Notes under the pieces: generated by a model | The model's input: only the letters and a program-made list of their open reading frames with translations | Told to the model about the DNA's origin: nothing | The model's database searches: none | DNA from: Sphingomonas sp. SORGH_AS_0879 | GTDB lineage: Bacteria; Pseudomonadota; Alphaproteobacteria; Sphingomonadales; Sphingomonadaceae | Assembly (NCBI RefSeq): GCF_030819175.1 | Contig: NZ_JAUTBJ010000002.1 | Coordinates: 2,118,001 to 2,182,000 of the forward strand | Reading direction: 5' to 3' | DNA: 64,000 nt | Shown: in pieces, positions 1 through 8,238 of the stretch | Layout of the letters: each line of letters opens with the position of its first letter | Position numbering within the stretch: the stretch's first letter is position 1 | Made by a program: the position numbers and the translations under genes

Positions 1-188
1 TCCTGGAGCATGGGCGTGATGAAGATGCCGGCGGTCGCCTTGACCTCGGGGTCGATGCGCTCGAGCGCCTCGGCGGCCTGACCGCGACCGGCCGCCTCCG
101 TCGCCGCACGGACGGTATCCCCCGGTCCTTGGCCGCAGGCGGTCAGCGCCAGAAGTGCGGCGGCTGCGACAAGCGGGCGGATGTGCAT
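1..188 (-). CDS. Putative lipoprotein, 5' part (cut by window edge)
   Basis: Reading the reverse strand from an ATG at 188 gives a short hydrophobic leader ending in a lipobox-like LTAC at about residue 17, followed by a Gln/Gly/Pro-containing mature start. The frame stays open to position 1, so about 62 residues are visible and the rest lies outside the window. The leader and lipobox suggest a lipid-anchored envelope protein. The visible part, rich in Ala and Glu, gives no family clue. It lies 26 nt after the stop of the secreted protein at 215-955 on the same strand and may be in the same operon as the S8 peptidase. It was found by reading the reverse strand directly. Confidence 0.6.
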   Translation of the reverse strand, partial: MHIRPLVAAAALLALTACGQGPGDTVRAATEAAGRGQAAEALERIDPEVKATAGIFITPMLQ

Positions 189-214
189 CGTGCAGGTCGC
201 TCCCATTCGGCGGT

Positions 215-955
215 TCACAGCGTCGGCTTCTTTGCGCGAGCGGCGATGAAGGCGGCGGTCGCCTGCTCGACCAGCGTGCCGGGCTGCTGGCTTGAGCCTT
301 CTGGCTGCGCGATCTCCACGGTCCCGCCACGAGGGCCAAGGTTCGCGCTGGCCCGGAAAGCTCCTGCACCGCCGCCCCAGCGTGCGCCGAACGTGTCCCC
401 CGACTGCTCTTCGCGCGGGCGCCCCCACTTTTCGACCAGCATCCGGCGCCATTCCGCTGTCGCCGTACCTTGCGGCGCGAGGTACACGATCGACGACAGG
501 TGCGCCCCGTCAGGCCACACCAGCGTCTTCAACATATAGCGCCCGCCAGCATCGTCCTGGAGCGTAGCTTCGCCTAACACACCGCGCCGGGTTTCCACGC
601 CTCCCACGCCGCCACGGATGTTGATGAGGCTGCGGACCTGACTCTCGAAGTCGACATAGCGGGTCACGCCCCGGCTCGTCAGCTTCCGCGACGCGATGAC
701 GGCGGACACCTCCGCCTCGCTCATGCCGAGGCGGAAGCCGCCGAGATCGAAGGTCACCGGATCACCCGGAACGCTGCGATCGGCGGCATGCGTCAGGCCG
801 AGAATGACGGGTGTGGCCGGCAGGGTAATGGCGGGTTGCTTTGGCCCACTGCCGAAGACGGATGGGATCTTGTCGAGCAACTTGGTGATCGGTGCCCGCT
901 GTGCGGCAGCGGGCACGGCGGCCAGCCCGATGACGAGCGCAATGGTCAAACGCAT
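215..955 (-). CDS. Secreted hypothetical protein next to an S8 autotransporter
   Basis: A 246-residue protein with a clear Sec signal peptide (MRLTIALVIGLAAVPAAAQ, cleavage after about residue 18). The start at 955 is chosen because AGGGAGAG lies about 7 nt upstream and the signal peptide begins there; the same frame stays open far upstream, but that part is antisense to the peptidase. The mature protein has a segment FDLGGFRLGMSEAEVSAVIA that looks like a repeated-fold periplasmic domain, but I do not recognise a named family. It starts only 29 nt after the S8 peptidase stop on the same strand, so co-transcription is likely. A chaperone-like or substrate role for the peptidase is possible but not shown. 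Confidence 0.75.
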   Translation of the reverse strand: MRLTIALVIGLAAVPAAAQRAPITKLLDKIPSVFGSGPKQPAITLPATPVILGLTHAADRSVPGDPVTFDLGGFRLGMSEAEVSAVIASRKLTSRGVTRYVDFESQVRSLINIRGGVGGVETRRGVLGEATLQDDAGGRYMLKTLVWPDGAHLSSIVYLAPQGTATAEWRRMLVEKWGRPREEQSGDTFGARWGGGAGAFRASANLGPRGGTVEIAQPEGSSQQPGTLVEQATAAFIAARAKKPTL

Positions 956-984
956 GTGGTTCTCTCCCTGTGATATCGGTCGGA

Positions 985-3381
985 TCAGAAGCCGGTGTGC
1001 CAGCCGACGAGCGCAGCGACCGAGCCGTCGGTGACGTCGTGCATGACACCGAGGCGGAGCGGCATGGCGGTGCGGGTGACGTACCCGGCGGCCAGCTGGA
1101 TGCGGCGGGTTCCGGCGAGGCTGGCGCGGGTGACGCCGTACAGGACCGATCGGGTCGCGAGGTCGTAACCCGTCCCGAGGGTCAGCTCCGCCGCACCCGC
1201 CTCGATGGCGAGCGGCTGCGCGATCCCCAGCGTCAGCAGGCCGCCGGGCACCGCGCCGCTCGCCTGCACGCCGATCCGGCTGCCGATGATCGGAGTTGCG
1301 CCGGTGACGAGCGAAGCGGCGTCGATCTTCAGCCGGGTCACGCCCAGCGAGCCATAGCCCTCCAGCGTCCAGCCATCGGTCACGCCGAGCCGGTGATGCA
1401 CCTCGACCATGACCGTGCGGGCGCCGCGTCCCAGCCGCAGCGCCCCGGCACCGGTCGGCATGCCCATGAGCGTGCCGTCCTCGTCGATGAACGAGGCGCG
1501 TAAGGAGAGGTCGCCACGGTTCCAACCCAGCGTCGCAGCCTGCGCGGCGCTGCCGGCGGTACGACCCGCCGCCATGGTCAGCCCGAGCCGCCCGCCACCG
1601 ATCGCCCAGTCGACGCCGAGGCTGGTTCCGGCCTGCGGGACATAGGCGAGCACGCCATCGGCGAAGGGGGCCAGCCCCATGACATCGGCCTGGAGCATGT
1701 CGCCGGCATTCCACGCCGCATGCACCCCGGTCGTCCCGTCGGTATAGCCGAAGGTCCCCGCCGTCGCTGCGGACCGGACCTGATCCTGCCCGGGGCCGAA
1801 GCGGGCGCTGGTATAGCCCATGGTGCCGCTGAAGCCGCCGAACGAGAGGCTGGCCTGTTGCCCCATCTGCCGGACGCGACGTTCGATCCGGCGATCAGCC
1901 ATGACCTGCGGCTGGACGACCAGCGCGGCGATCGAGCCGGTAAAGTCACGGCCGAAAGCGTCGAGCACTGTCACACGCGACAGCGCCGTCTGGATCGCAG
2001 CGGTGCCGACGGCACCCGGCACCACCATCACCGATGTGGCGATGCTCGTCTGGCTGCTACCGTTCGACAGCGTCGGATTGACCGGCGCCAGCGCCGCCTG
2101 GAAGTCGACCAGCCCCATGCCGAACACCTCGTCCGGCCCCGGCGCACCGATGTCCTTGGCGGTCTGAAGGATCACGTCGCCGGCCTGCTGGCCGCTGAGT
2201 TGCGGCCACTTCGACAGGATGTCGGCGGCGAGCCCTGCCACCACCGGCGCTGCCGAACTGGTGCCGGAGAAGACCCCGACCGTACCGTCGACCAGGGTCG
2301 TCACATTGGCGCCGACCGCGAAGACGGTGCGGTCCTTCATCGTGCCCGCCTTATTGGAATAGGCCTCGATCTCATATTTGTTCAGCGCCGGGCTGAGCGC
2401 GCCGACGAACAGCACCGCCTTGCGATTGTCGGCGGTGATCCACTGCGCATTGTACGGATCGGCTCCGCCGAAATTGCCGGTCGAGTTGACGAGCAGGCCA
2501 CCCGTCGTCGCCAGCCGTTCGGTCGCTGAGGTCCAGCCCGCGCTGCCGCCGACCAGCGAGCTGCTGACGATCTTGATGCCCTTGTCCGCCGCGTAGCGGA
2601 TGGCCTCGTCAGTGTGCGACAGGATCTCGCCTTGCGTCTTCTCGTCCCAGTCGGCGACCCGCAGTGCGACAATCATTGCGGACGGCGCATAACCCACCGT
2701 GCCACCGCCGTTGACGCGAGCGGCGATGATATTGGCGACCGCCGTGCCGTGGTCCGACGCTGTGCTGCCCAGCTCACCCCGCTTGGTCCGCGTGCCATCG
2801 GCGGCCACGACATAGCCGAAGTCCTTCGACAGCGTCTGGTCGATGCGGCCGTCGAGCTCGCCGTTCACGTTCATCACGCCGTCGTCGACCACGGCGACGG
2901 TGACACCCTGACCGGTGTGCCCGCTGTCGAGCGCGTAGAGCGCGTTCATGAACTCGTTGGCGCCGTAGTTGCGGCGAAACTCGGGCGTGTCGTTGACCGA
3001 GCGGATCGGCTGCTTGTCCGAAGGGGTAATCACATATCCCGCCGGCGGTGGCACCGGCGCCGAATAGACCGGTGGCGTCGGGGTTGGCGTGGGAGCCGGT
3101 GTCGGCGTCGGTGTAGGTGACGGCGTCGGAGACGGCGTTGGCGTGGGGCTCGGTGTTGGGCTCGGCGACGGTGTCGGACTTGGCGTCGGCGACGGTGTGG
3201 GCGTAGGTGACGGCGCGGGCGTCGGCGATGGGCTGGGCGTCGGCGTCGAGCCGCTGGTGGGCGGTGGCGTCGCCACGCTGCCCGCACTGTTGATCCCGCC
3301 GCCGCCACCGCAGGCGGCGACCGTCAACGCCAGCATGCTCACCGACGCTGCTCTGATCCCCCGTATTCCAACCATCTTCAT
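985..3381 (-). CDS. S8 family (subtilisin-like) autotransporter serine peptidase
   Basis: A 798-residue secreted peptidase. In order: an N-terminal leader with a lipobox-like TVAAC (about residue 24), a Gly run, a long Pro/Thr/Ser linker (about 45-105), a subtilase domain and a C-terminal region of short beta-rich repeats that ends in Phe, as expected of an outer-membrane autotransporter barrel. The catalytic triad is visible: Asp in VAVVDDGV (about 164), His in [11 protein letters not shown] (about 210) and Ser in [12 protein letters not shown] (about 372). The protein would be exported, inserted into the outer membrane through its barrel and expose or release the protease. It heads a likely operon with the secreted protein at 215-955 and the lipoprotein. 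Family assignment is firm; the substrate is unknown. Confidence 0.9.
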   Translation of the reverse strand: MKMVGIRGIRAASVSMLALTVAACGGGGGINSAGSVATPPPTSGSTPTPSPSPTPAPSPTPTPSPTPSPTPSPSPTPSPTPTPSPTPSPTPTPTPAPTPTPTPPVYSAPVPPPAGYVITPSDKQPIRSVNDTPEFRRNYGANEFMNALYALDSGHTGQGVTVAVVDDGVMNVNGELDGRIDQTLSKDFGYVVAADGTRTKRGELGSTASDHGTAVANIIAARVNGGGTVGYAPSAMIVALRVADWDEKTQGEILSHTDEAIRYAADKGIKIVSSSLVGGSAGWTSATERLATTGGLLVNSTGNFGGADPYNAQWITADNRKAVLFVGALSPALNKYEIEAYSNKAGTMKDRTVFAVGANVTTLVDGTVGVFSGTSSAAPVVAGLAADILSKWPQLSGQQAGDVILQTAKDIGAPGPDEVFGMGLVDFQAALAPVNPTLSNGSSQTSIATSVMVVPGAVGTAAIQTALSRVTVLDAFGRDFTGSIAALVVQPQVMADRRIERRVRQMGQQASLSFGGFSGTMGYTSARFGPGQDQVRSAATAGTFGYTDGTTGVHAAWNAGDMLQADVMGLAPFADGVLAYVPQAGTSLGVDWAIGGGRLGLTMAAGRTAGSAAQAATLGWNRGDLSLRASFIDEDGTLMGMPTGAGALRLGRGARTVMVEVHHRLGVTDGWTLEGYGSLGVTRLKIDAASLVTGATPIIGSRIGVQASGAVPGGLLTLGIAQPLAIEAGAAELTLGTGYDLATRSVLYGVTRASLAGTRRIQLAAGYVTRTAMPLRLGVMHDVTDGSVAALVGWHTGF
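3075..3260. repeat. Tandem coding repeat for the Pro/Thr/Ser linker
   Basis: About 180 bases of imperfect short repeats, built from GGCGTCGG/GGTGTCGG-like units as read on the plus strand. On the minus strand they encode the SPTPTPSP linker between the leader and the protease domain of the autotransporter. Such stretches can vary in length by slippage. The repeat is coding and has no CRISPR-like spacer structure. Confidence 0.7.
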
Positions 3382-3389
3382 CCCCCGAT

Positions 3390-3600
3390 GGGGATGCCCG
3401 CCGGCCAGCCGGCGGCACCCCGTGAAATGGCGGGGTGCCGGCCCTCTGGAGACCGGATGTTCGAAACCAGCACTGAAACTGGCGCGGGCGCCTTTAGCCG
3501 GGTGGCCTGGACATACGCGTCCGCCACCCGGTCACAAAGAGCTCTGCGACCGTGTTTGGTCTTGCGACCGGCTTTCAGTGCGGGGTTTCGACGCCCCGGT
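3390..3600. promoter_or_regulatory. Nested inverted repeats upstream of the S8 peptidase
   Basis: This gene-free stretch holds several dyads. One is a GC hairpin at 3390-3421 (GCCGGC arms around a short loop). Another is an outer pair, TCGAAACCAGCACTGAAA at 3461-3478 against TTTCAGTGCGGGGTTTCGA at 3573-3591. Inside it is a perfect CCGGGTGGC/GCCACCCGG stem (3498-3506 and 3523-3531) with GGAC/GTCC continuing inward. On the minus strand it lies just upstream of the peptidase start, in the position of a 5' leader or operator. It could also be a mobile palindromic repeat. No known riboswitch was recognised. From 3600 to 3903 I see nothing definite. Confidence 0.45.
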
Positions 3601-3903
3601 TCACGGACAAAATCCGCGAACCGCCTCAGGCTATAGGCCAATCCTTAACAGATTGCGACAGTCCGAAGGACACAGCCATGCCGCTGGCATGGAAAAGGGC
3701 GCCCGTGGCGCTGATCCCAACGGACGGATGAAGCGAAGGTTCTGAAAGAAGGGAAAAACAGGGTCGGCATCCGCCGGCTCGGCCCTCGGTAAGAATTTTC
3801 GTCGTCGACTGGTTCTGCCGGTCATCCCCACCATCCGCATGTCCTCACCCCAGCCGCTCCGCGCAGCATGGGGACGAGGACGCGCGCCTGGAGCACTGTG
3901 TCC

Positions 3904-4557
3904 ATGCTTCCCACACCTATCATCACCACCGTGAACGTCGCCGCCCTCGATGTCGGCTATCGGCTCGGCCTTGATCGAAAAATCCCCATCGGAGCAGCGG
4001 TCCTCACGGCCCGGCTGCAAGGTCCGACGATCCACTTCTCGCTCGACAGCTACATCCTGCGGCCGTCGGACCCCGCCGACGCGCTGCTGGCCTGGCTTGA
4101 CCAGCGGCTGACGACCGATGGCGCGACGATCACCGGCTATCGCATGAAGGACGCGATAGCATTGCTCGATCGGCTGCCCGGCGCCGAATGGTCGCCAGCA
4201 CTCCGCGCGCTGGCGGGCTGCGGCCAGCAATATCTGCTCGATCTGTCGGCCACTGTCGGCGACGGGCCGCTGACCCTTCAGGAAGCCTGCGTCCATTCGC
4301 AGGTTCTGTGTGCGCCGGGCGATCCGGACCGGCGCTTCGCTGACTGGGTGCGGTCAGACGTCGGCGAGATCGAGCAGGACGCACAGGTCGACGCGATCGC
4401 CACTTTCCGGCTGGTCATACGCCGTCTCGCCAAGGTGAATCCGGTCGGTCACAGCATCGCTACGGCCATCAGCGGCCACTTCGCCGAATGGCTGGGCGAA
4501 GCGGATTATGCCGCCACCCGGCTCCATGTCGCGGACCTGCTGTCCGCCGCCGACTGA
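3904..4557 (+). CDS. Hypothetical protein, possibly a degenerate exonuclease-fold relative
   Basis: A 217-residue protein of unknown function. The start ATG at 3904 is chosen over an in-frame ATG at 3868; neither has a strong ribosome binding site. Two segments recall the exonuclease-like protein two genes downstream: a GATITGYRM segment after LLAWLDQRL, and VDAIATFRLVIRRLAK near the end, similar in pattern to GDVLTTAALLMRWRHLSG there. The acidic pair of exonuclease motif I is not evident. It is the first of three same-strand genes of accessory type (gaps of 40-50 nt). Family membership is by eye only and needs profile comparison. Confidence 0.6.
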   Translation: MLPTPIITTVNVAALDVGYRLGLDRKIPIGAAVLTARLQGPTIHFSLDSYILRPSDPADALLAWLDQRLTTDGATITGYRMKDAIALLDRLPGAEWSPALRALAGCGQQYLLDLSATVGDGPLTLQEACVHSQVLCAPGDPDRRFADWVRSDVGEIEQDAQVDAIATFRLVIRRLAKVNPVGHSIATAISGHFAEWLGEADYAATRLHVADLLSAAD

Positions 4558-4597
4558 TCGAACCCGGCCGCATCGCGGCCAACCTCCAGGAAAAACT

Positions 4598-5254
4598 ATG
4601 TCTCTCATTGATCTATCGATCGAGGACCGCGGTTTCGCGCCCGCGTCGATCGCGCTCGCCGTCCGCACCATTGGTGCCTGTCCCGCCGCCCGCAACAGGC
4701 CGGATGCCCGCATCCTCTGCGGCATCGGTGTGCTCACCGTCACGCCGGATGATGATGGTGGCTGCCGGTTCACCAGCGACGCCCGGTGTCTCGGCGAAGG
4801 CGATACGCCCCGCGATCTGCTCGACTGGCTGGAGCAGCGCATCCCCGCGACCGGCGCTGCAATAAGCTGGGACAATTGGGGCCGCGTCCCCCGCCGACTG
4901 CTGGCGCTCGCCGATCCTGCGCGCCATCCGCGCCTCATCACCGCCGCTGGCGACACGGCCGGGCGGTGGCGTGACATGCCGCGCGGCCACACGTGGCATA
5001 TGCATCAGGCACAGGCGCATCTCATGCCGTGCATCTGCCGCCCCGGCACTCCCGTCGACGAATGCGACGCGGCCACGCCGACCGCGCTGCTGCCGGATCC
5101 GGCGACCACCGCGGTCGAGTTGATCGGCGAGGCGATCGCCGGCTGGCAGTGCTGGGCACGACTATTCGGCGATTTCGACGACGCCGACCACCCCGCACAA
5201 GCCGCGCTTCGCGCCCTCGACCGCTGGCGCGCCGATCAGCCCGCCACCCGCTGA
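4598..5254 (+). CDS. Hypothetical protein in the same accessory gene set
   Basis: A 218-residue protein almost identical in length to its upstream neighbour. The ATG at 4598 is chosen because CCAGGA precedes it and because the in-frame extension upstream runs over the end of the previous gene. The segment TPRDLLDWLEQRIPATGAAI closely parallels PADALLAWLDQRLTTDGATI in the neighbour, suggesting a common ancestor. The middle part has several His and Cys residues (HTWHMHQAQAHLMPCICR), which may bind metal. No named domain is recognised. Confidence 0.6.
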   Translation: MSLIDLSIEDRGFAPASIALAVRTIGACPAARNRPDARILCGIGVLTVTPDDDGGCRFTSDARCLGEGDTPRDLLDWLEQRIPATGAAISWDNWGRVPRRLLALADPARHPRLITAAGDTAGRWRDMPRGHTWHMHQAQAHLMPCICRPGTPVDECDAATPTALLPDPATTAVELIGEAIAGWQCWARLFGDFDDADHPAQAALRALDRWRADQPATR

Positions 5255-5304
5255 CCTTCCCCCAACCGACATGCGGGCGCGCGAGCGCCCGCCGGAGAAC
5301 CACC

Positions 5305-6168
5305 ATGCACCACGACCTGAACTCGCTCTGGAAGAGCAACACGCCCCGTGTCGTCGTCGTCCTCGATGCCGAACTCGCCTACGACCATGAAGCGCACGCG
5401 CGCTATCAGTCCGCCGAACGTTTCCTCCCCGCCGATGCCGCGCATCTGTCGCCGCGCGAACTGCGTACCGACCCGCGCGTGACGCCGCGCTGGCCGTGCC
5501 ATCGGATCACCACCCTGTCGTGGCTGGTGATGACCGAGGCGGAAGACGGCCTGCGCCCGGTGCGCCTGGAAACGCGCGGCCTGCCAGAGCAGGACGAAGC
5601 CGCTGTCCTGAAAGCATTTTTCGCCGAGATGGAGCAACTTGGCCGCGTCCAGATCGTGACGTGGGGCGGATTCCACTCCGACCTGCCGCAGATCTTGATC
5701 GGGGCGATTGACGCCGGACTGCGGCTGCCGTCTTGCCTCACCGGCCTGTTGTCGCCGTGGCGGCGCGACGCATCGGGCCATCTCGACCTTTGCAGCGAAA
5801 TGTGCGGCGGGGCGGCACCAGCGCACCTTGCAGAGGTCGCCGCCCGCCTCGGCATGCCAGTCAAACTCACCTGTCGGCCGAACCTCGTCTCCCAACTGAT
5901 GCAGCAGGGTAAATGGCCGGCAGTCCGCTCGGTCGCCGAGGGGGACGTGCTGACCACCGCGGCGCTGCTGATGCGCTGGCGTCACCTCTCCGGCGGCACC
6001 GTTTCCGTCCTGGAGGCAATGCGGCGACTGACCGGCTTCGTCGCCGAGCACTGCGCCCACCGCCCCTACGCTGCCGATTGGCAGCGATACGCCGACGGCC
6101 TGCTTGGCGCGTCCTACGCGGCGGAAGCCCGCAAATTGGAAACCCTGGGAGCCTCGGCCTGCAACTGA
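5305..6168 (+). CDS. Predicted 3'-5' exonuclease of the PolB-like DEDD type
   Basis: A 287-residue protein. It starts at the ATG at 5305, preceded by GCCGGAGA; an upstream open extension overlaps the previous gene and is ignored. It resembles the family of predicted exonucleases related to the DNA polymerase B proofreading domain (PF10108). Motif I reads VVVLDAELAYD (Asp-x-Glu), motif II TWGGFHSDLPQI, and motif III lies around EGDVLTTAALLMRWRHL. These residues would bind two metal ions and remove 3' nucleotides. It follows two proteins with similar local patterns and is followed by small hypothetical genes. The family call rests on motifs seen by eye; activity is inferred. Confidence 0.6.
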   Translation: MHHDLNSLWKSNTPRVVVVLDAELAYDHEAHARYQSAERFLPADAAHLSPRELRTDPRVTPRWPCHRITTLSWLVMTEAEDGLRPVRLETRGLPEQDEAAVLKAFFAEMEQLGRVQIVTWGGFHSDLPQILIGAIDAGLRLPSCLTGLLSPWRRDASGHLDLCSEMCGGAAPAHLAEVAARLGMPVKLTCRPNLVSQLMQQGKWPAVRSVAEGDVLTTAALLMRWRHLSGGTVSVLEAMRRLTGFVAEHCAHRPYAADWQRYADGLLGASYAAEARKLETLGASACN

Positions 6169-6220
6169 GCCGTGATGATGGCCTCTTCGAAGGGGCGGAA
6201 AAGAAAGAAGGATCAACGAT

Positions 6221-6760
6221 ATGAGCGTCATCGAATCAATGGACACGATGCAGGCCTGGACCGTCGGCCTGCGCCTGGCGATGGGCTATCCGCAATATGC
6301 GCCTATCGGCAATCCGATCGCCTATGCCTCGGGCGGGCGCAAGAACTTCGCCGAGGCGCTGGAGATCGCCGCCATCGTCGAACAGACGAACCGAGACTTC
6401 GTCCTCGTGCAATTCGACCTGCCCATCGCCGACGGGCCGGTCGGCATCTCGCTCGCCACCCGCGGCAACGTCCTTGTCGAGTGGCACGCGGACGTGCAGC
6501 CCTACCTCGCCAGCGACGACGGGGTCATCGAACTGCTCGGCGACACGCATCGCTGGTCAGTCGGGCCACGCTCCATCCTGACCGCGTCGCCCCTGCCGTC
6601 CCGCAGCCGCATCAAACGCGGCATCGAACGCGCGCACCGGCGCTGGCGGGAAGCTGCGGATCAGATGCACGGCATCGAATTGCACGGCTCCCTCTTCATC
6701 CCCGCCGGGGGCAGCTACTCCGACGCGATACCGACGGAGGTGGTGCGGGCGGCGGCGTGA
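6221..6760 (+). CDS. Hypothetical protein (intact member of a duplicated pair)
   Basis: A 179-residue protein of unknown function. The start is supported by AAGGA 9 nt before the ATG at 6221. It is mixed alpha/beta in character, with no signal peptide or membrane segment. A basic stretch near residues 130-145 (SRSRIKRGIERAHRRWREAA) could contact nucleic acid. A second, broken copy of this gene lies at 7759-8136, and the sequence after the stop is also duplicated. The frame is intact here, so this is presumably the functional copy. Confidence 0.65.
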   Translation: MSVIESMDTMQAWTVGLRLAMGYPQYAPIGNPIAYASGGRKNFAEALEIAAIVEQTNRDFVLVQFDLPIADGPVGISLATRGNVLVEWHADVQPYLASDDGVIELLGDTHRWSVGPRSILTASPLPSRSRIKRGIERAHRRWREAADQMHGIELHGSLFIPAGGSYSDAIPTEVVRAAA

Positions 6761-6823
6761 GGCGCCACGACAGCCGATGACTATCGGGCGGACATGACCT
6801 ATCGTCCGCCCGATGCATCAGCT
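6340..6823. repeat. Direct repeat, copy A
   Basis: The segment from within the hypothetical gene at 6221-6760 to about 60 bases past its stop recurs, diverged, at 7759-8196. The two copies share long runs, for example CTACCTCGCCAGCGACGACG and a near-identical tail with a GGGCGGAC/GTCCGCCC hairpin. Copy B lacks about 25 bases present here and has an internal stop. The pair marks a tandem duplication, with two unrelated genes between the copies. Confidence 0.85.
6785..6812. terminator. Hairpin CGGGCGGAC/GTCCGCCCG, possible terminator
   Basis: A perfect 9-bp stem with a 10-base loop, 25 bases after the stop of the preceding gene. There is no T run, so termination is only possible. The same hairpin, with one stem base changed, recurs at 8162-8187 in repeat copy B. 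Confidence 0.45.
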
Positions 6824-7268
6824 ACACCAGTGCGAGGGCCGCATCGATACAAGACAGTCGAGGAAGCCGATCAACCCTCTCAATCTGCTCCACTGGACCA
6901 ACTGGGTTCGCAGTTCGCGCCGGAACATCGTTCACATGTCCTTCCGGGAGGATTGGGCCGGCGTCCACACGGTCGCGCTGGTGTTCGTCGACGATGACGA
7001 CCGCTCCCTCGTCGCCGAACACTGCTGGCTCTGGCTGCCGCAGAGCGGCGGTCGCTGCTGGCTCATCCCGGATGGCGAGGGTTGGGGCGCATACCGGCTC
7101 GACGCCGACCTGAAGCTGCGCCACCATCCACGCGCCCCGGCGCGCGGTGGAAAGGCACGGCAGGACGGCTGCATGCGCGCTTATCGGCGCTTCGCCGATA
7201 TCCTCGACGAGCAGGACGCCAGCGGCGTCGAGCTACCGCTGCCGGAGCAGCTGCGCACCGCGGCGTGA
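6813..7268 (+). CDS. Hypothetical protein
   Basis: A 151-residue open frame of unknown function. The true start may be later, at ATG 6936 (MSFREDWAG), because the first 40 residues are Arg-rich and lack a ribosome binding site. The better-defined core runs from SFREDWAGVHTVALVFVDDDD to the end and has many Trp and acidic residues. It lies between the two copies of the direct repeat. Confidence 0.45.
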   Translation: MHQLHQCEGRIDTRQSRKPINPLNLLHWTNWVRSSRRNIVHMSFREDWAGVHTVALVFVDDDDRSLVAEHCWLWLPQSGGRCWLIPDGEGWGAYRLDADLKLRHHPRAPARGGKARQDGCMRAYRRFADILDEQDASGVELPLPEQLRTAA

Positions 7269-7415
7269 CACGGCAGAAAATTCAGTATGTTGGAAGAAGT
7301 AGATGCTCGTCGTCATTGGCGAGCATCGTCATTAAAGATCACTGATTTCAGCTGCCGCGCAAAGATGTATTTTTAACGGTTTGGCGCTGATATCCATATA
7401 GAAAGGGTATCAAAT

Positions 7416-7751
7416 ATGCACATCTATCGCATTCATGTCGGCAACAAATTTCATACCGCTTCTTTGCTCGTTGCGTCTCCCGATGAAGGAAGTGCGCTAT
7501 CTGCGGTCGAAAACTTCCTTCAATCAGAGGAGGTTCGCGAGATGGAGCGTAGAGAGATTGAATGGTCTAAGGAGGTGGAAAGCAAAGAGATTGTTTCCGA
7601 AAGTGATCACCGTTATGCCACTTTCGGCCATCCCGTCGAGAGATGCGATGATCTTTATGATCAAAATGACGGGCAGGGCCCCTCCTTCGTAAATGACCTC
7701 TTGGTCAATCCTGGCTCTGTGATCGTGGATGACAGCTGGAACAACGGCTAG
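7416..7751 (+). CDS. Small low-GC hypothetical protein
   Basis: An 111-residue acidic protein whose base composition is clearly less GC-rich than all neighbours, in both the gene and the AT-rich 145 bases before it, which suggests separate transfer. AAAGGG lies about 9 nt upstream of the ATG at 7416. The start MHIYRIHVGNKFHTASLLV looks like a beta-strand N-terminus, and the centre is charged and helical (EEVREMERREIEWSKEVE). No family is recognised. It sits between the two copies of the direct repeat. Confidence 0.6.
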   Translation: MHIYRIHVGNKFHTASLLVASPDEGSALSAVENFLQSEEVREMERREIEWSKEVESKEIVSESDHRYATFGHPVERCDDLYDQNDGQGPSFVNDLLVNPGSVIVDDSWNNG

Positions 7752-7758
7752 ACAGATG

Positions 7759-8136
7759 TGAAAAACTTGCCGAGGCGATTGAGATCGCCACCATGGTCGA
7801 ACAGACCAAGCGCGACTTCGTCCTCGTCCAATTTGATCTGTCCGTCGCCGACGGGCCGGTCGGCATGCGGACTTGTCGAATGGCACGCCGATGTGCAGCC
7901 CTACCTCGCCAGCGACGACGGGGTCATCGAACTGCTCAGCGACACGCATCGCTGGTCGGTCGGACCACGCTCCATCTTGACCGCGTCGCCGCTGCCGTCC
8001 CGCAGCCGCATCGAACGCGCGCACCGGCGCTGGCGGGCAGCCGCCGATTAGATGCGCGGCATCGAAATTCCCCGGTCGGATTTCATCCCCGCCGGCGGCA
8101 GCTATGCCGATGGAGGCGCTGCGGGCGGCGGCGTAA
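7759..8136 (+). pseudogene. Decayed duplicate of the 6221-6760 gene
   Basis: Homologous to the 3' two thirds of the gene at 6221-6760. The 5' end is missing. About 25 bases are deleted near 7868, which shifts frame. A CAG codon has become TAG near 8048 (CCGATTAG), and further small changes follow before the TAA at 8134. Many blocks are still nearly identical to the intact copy, so the duplication is fairly recent. No product is expected. Confidence 0.85.
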
Positions 8137-8196
8137 TACGCCACGACAGCCGATGACTATTGGGCGGACATGACCTATCGTCCGCCCGATGAATCA
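7759..8196. repeat. Direct repeat, copy B
   Basis: Diverged second copy of 6340-6823. It includes the decayed gene and the hairpin GGGCGGAC/GTCCGCCC at 8162-8187, and ends about 40 bases before the chosen methyltransferase start. Recombination between the copies would delete the two genes in between. Confidence 0.85.
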
Positions 8197-8238
8197 GTCC
8201 CGCCGAGGCGGGCCAGCCTGTTGGACCTGACGAACCGA

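Noticed and set aside
956..1714. N-terminal extension of the secreted protein to a GTG at 1714
   Set aside because: The extension overlaps the S8 peptidase gene in another frame and is Arg-rich; the signal peptide and AGGGAG site support the start at 955.
3075..3260. CRISPR-like short repeats
   Set aside because: Units are of uneven length, have no spacers and are coding for the linker.
3089..3745. Gly/Val/Asp repeat protein on the plus strand
   Set aside because: It is the antisense reading of the Pro/Thr/Ser linker of the S8 peptidase.
4993..5304. Upstream extension of the exonuclease-like gene
   Set aside because: It overlaps the previous gene and lacks coding character; ATG 5305 has a ribosome binding site.
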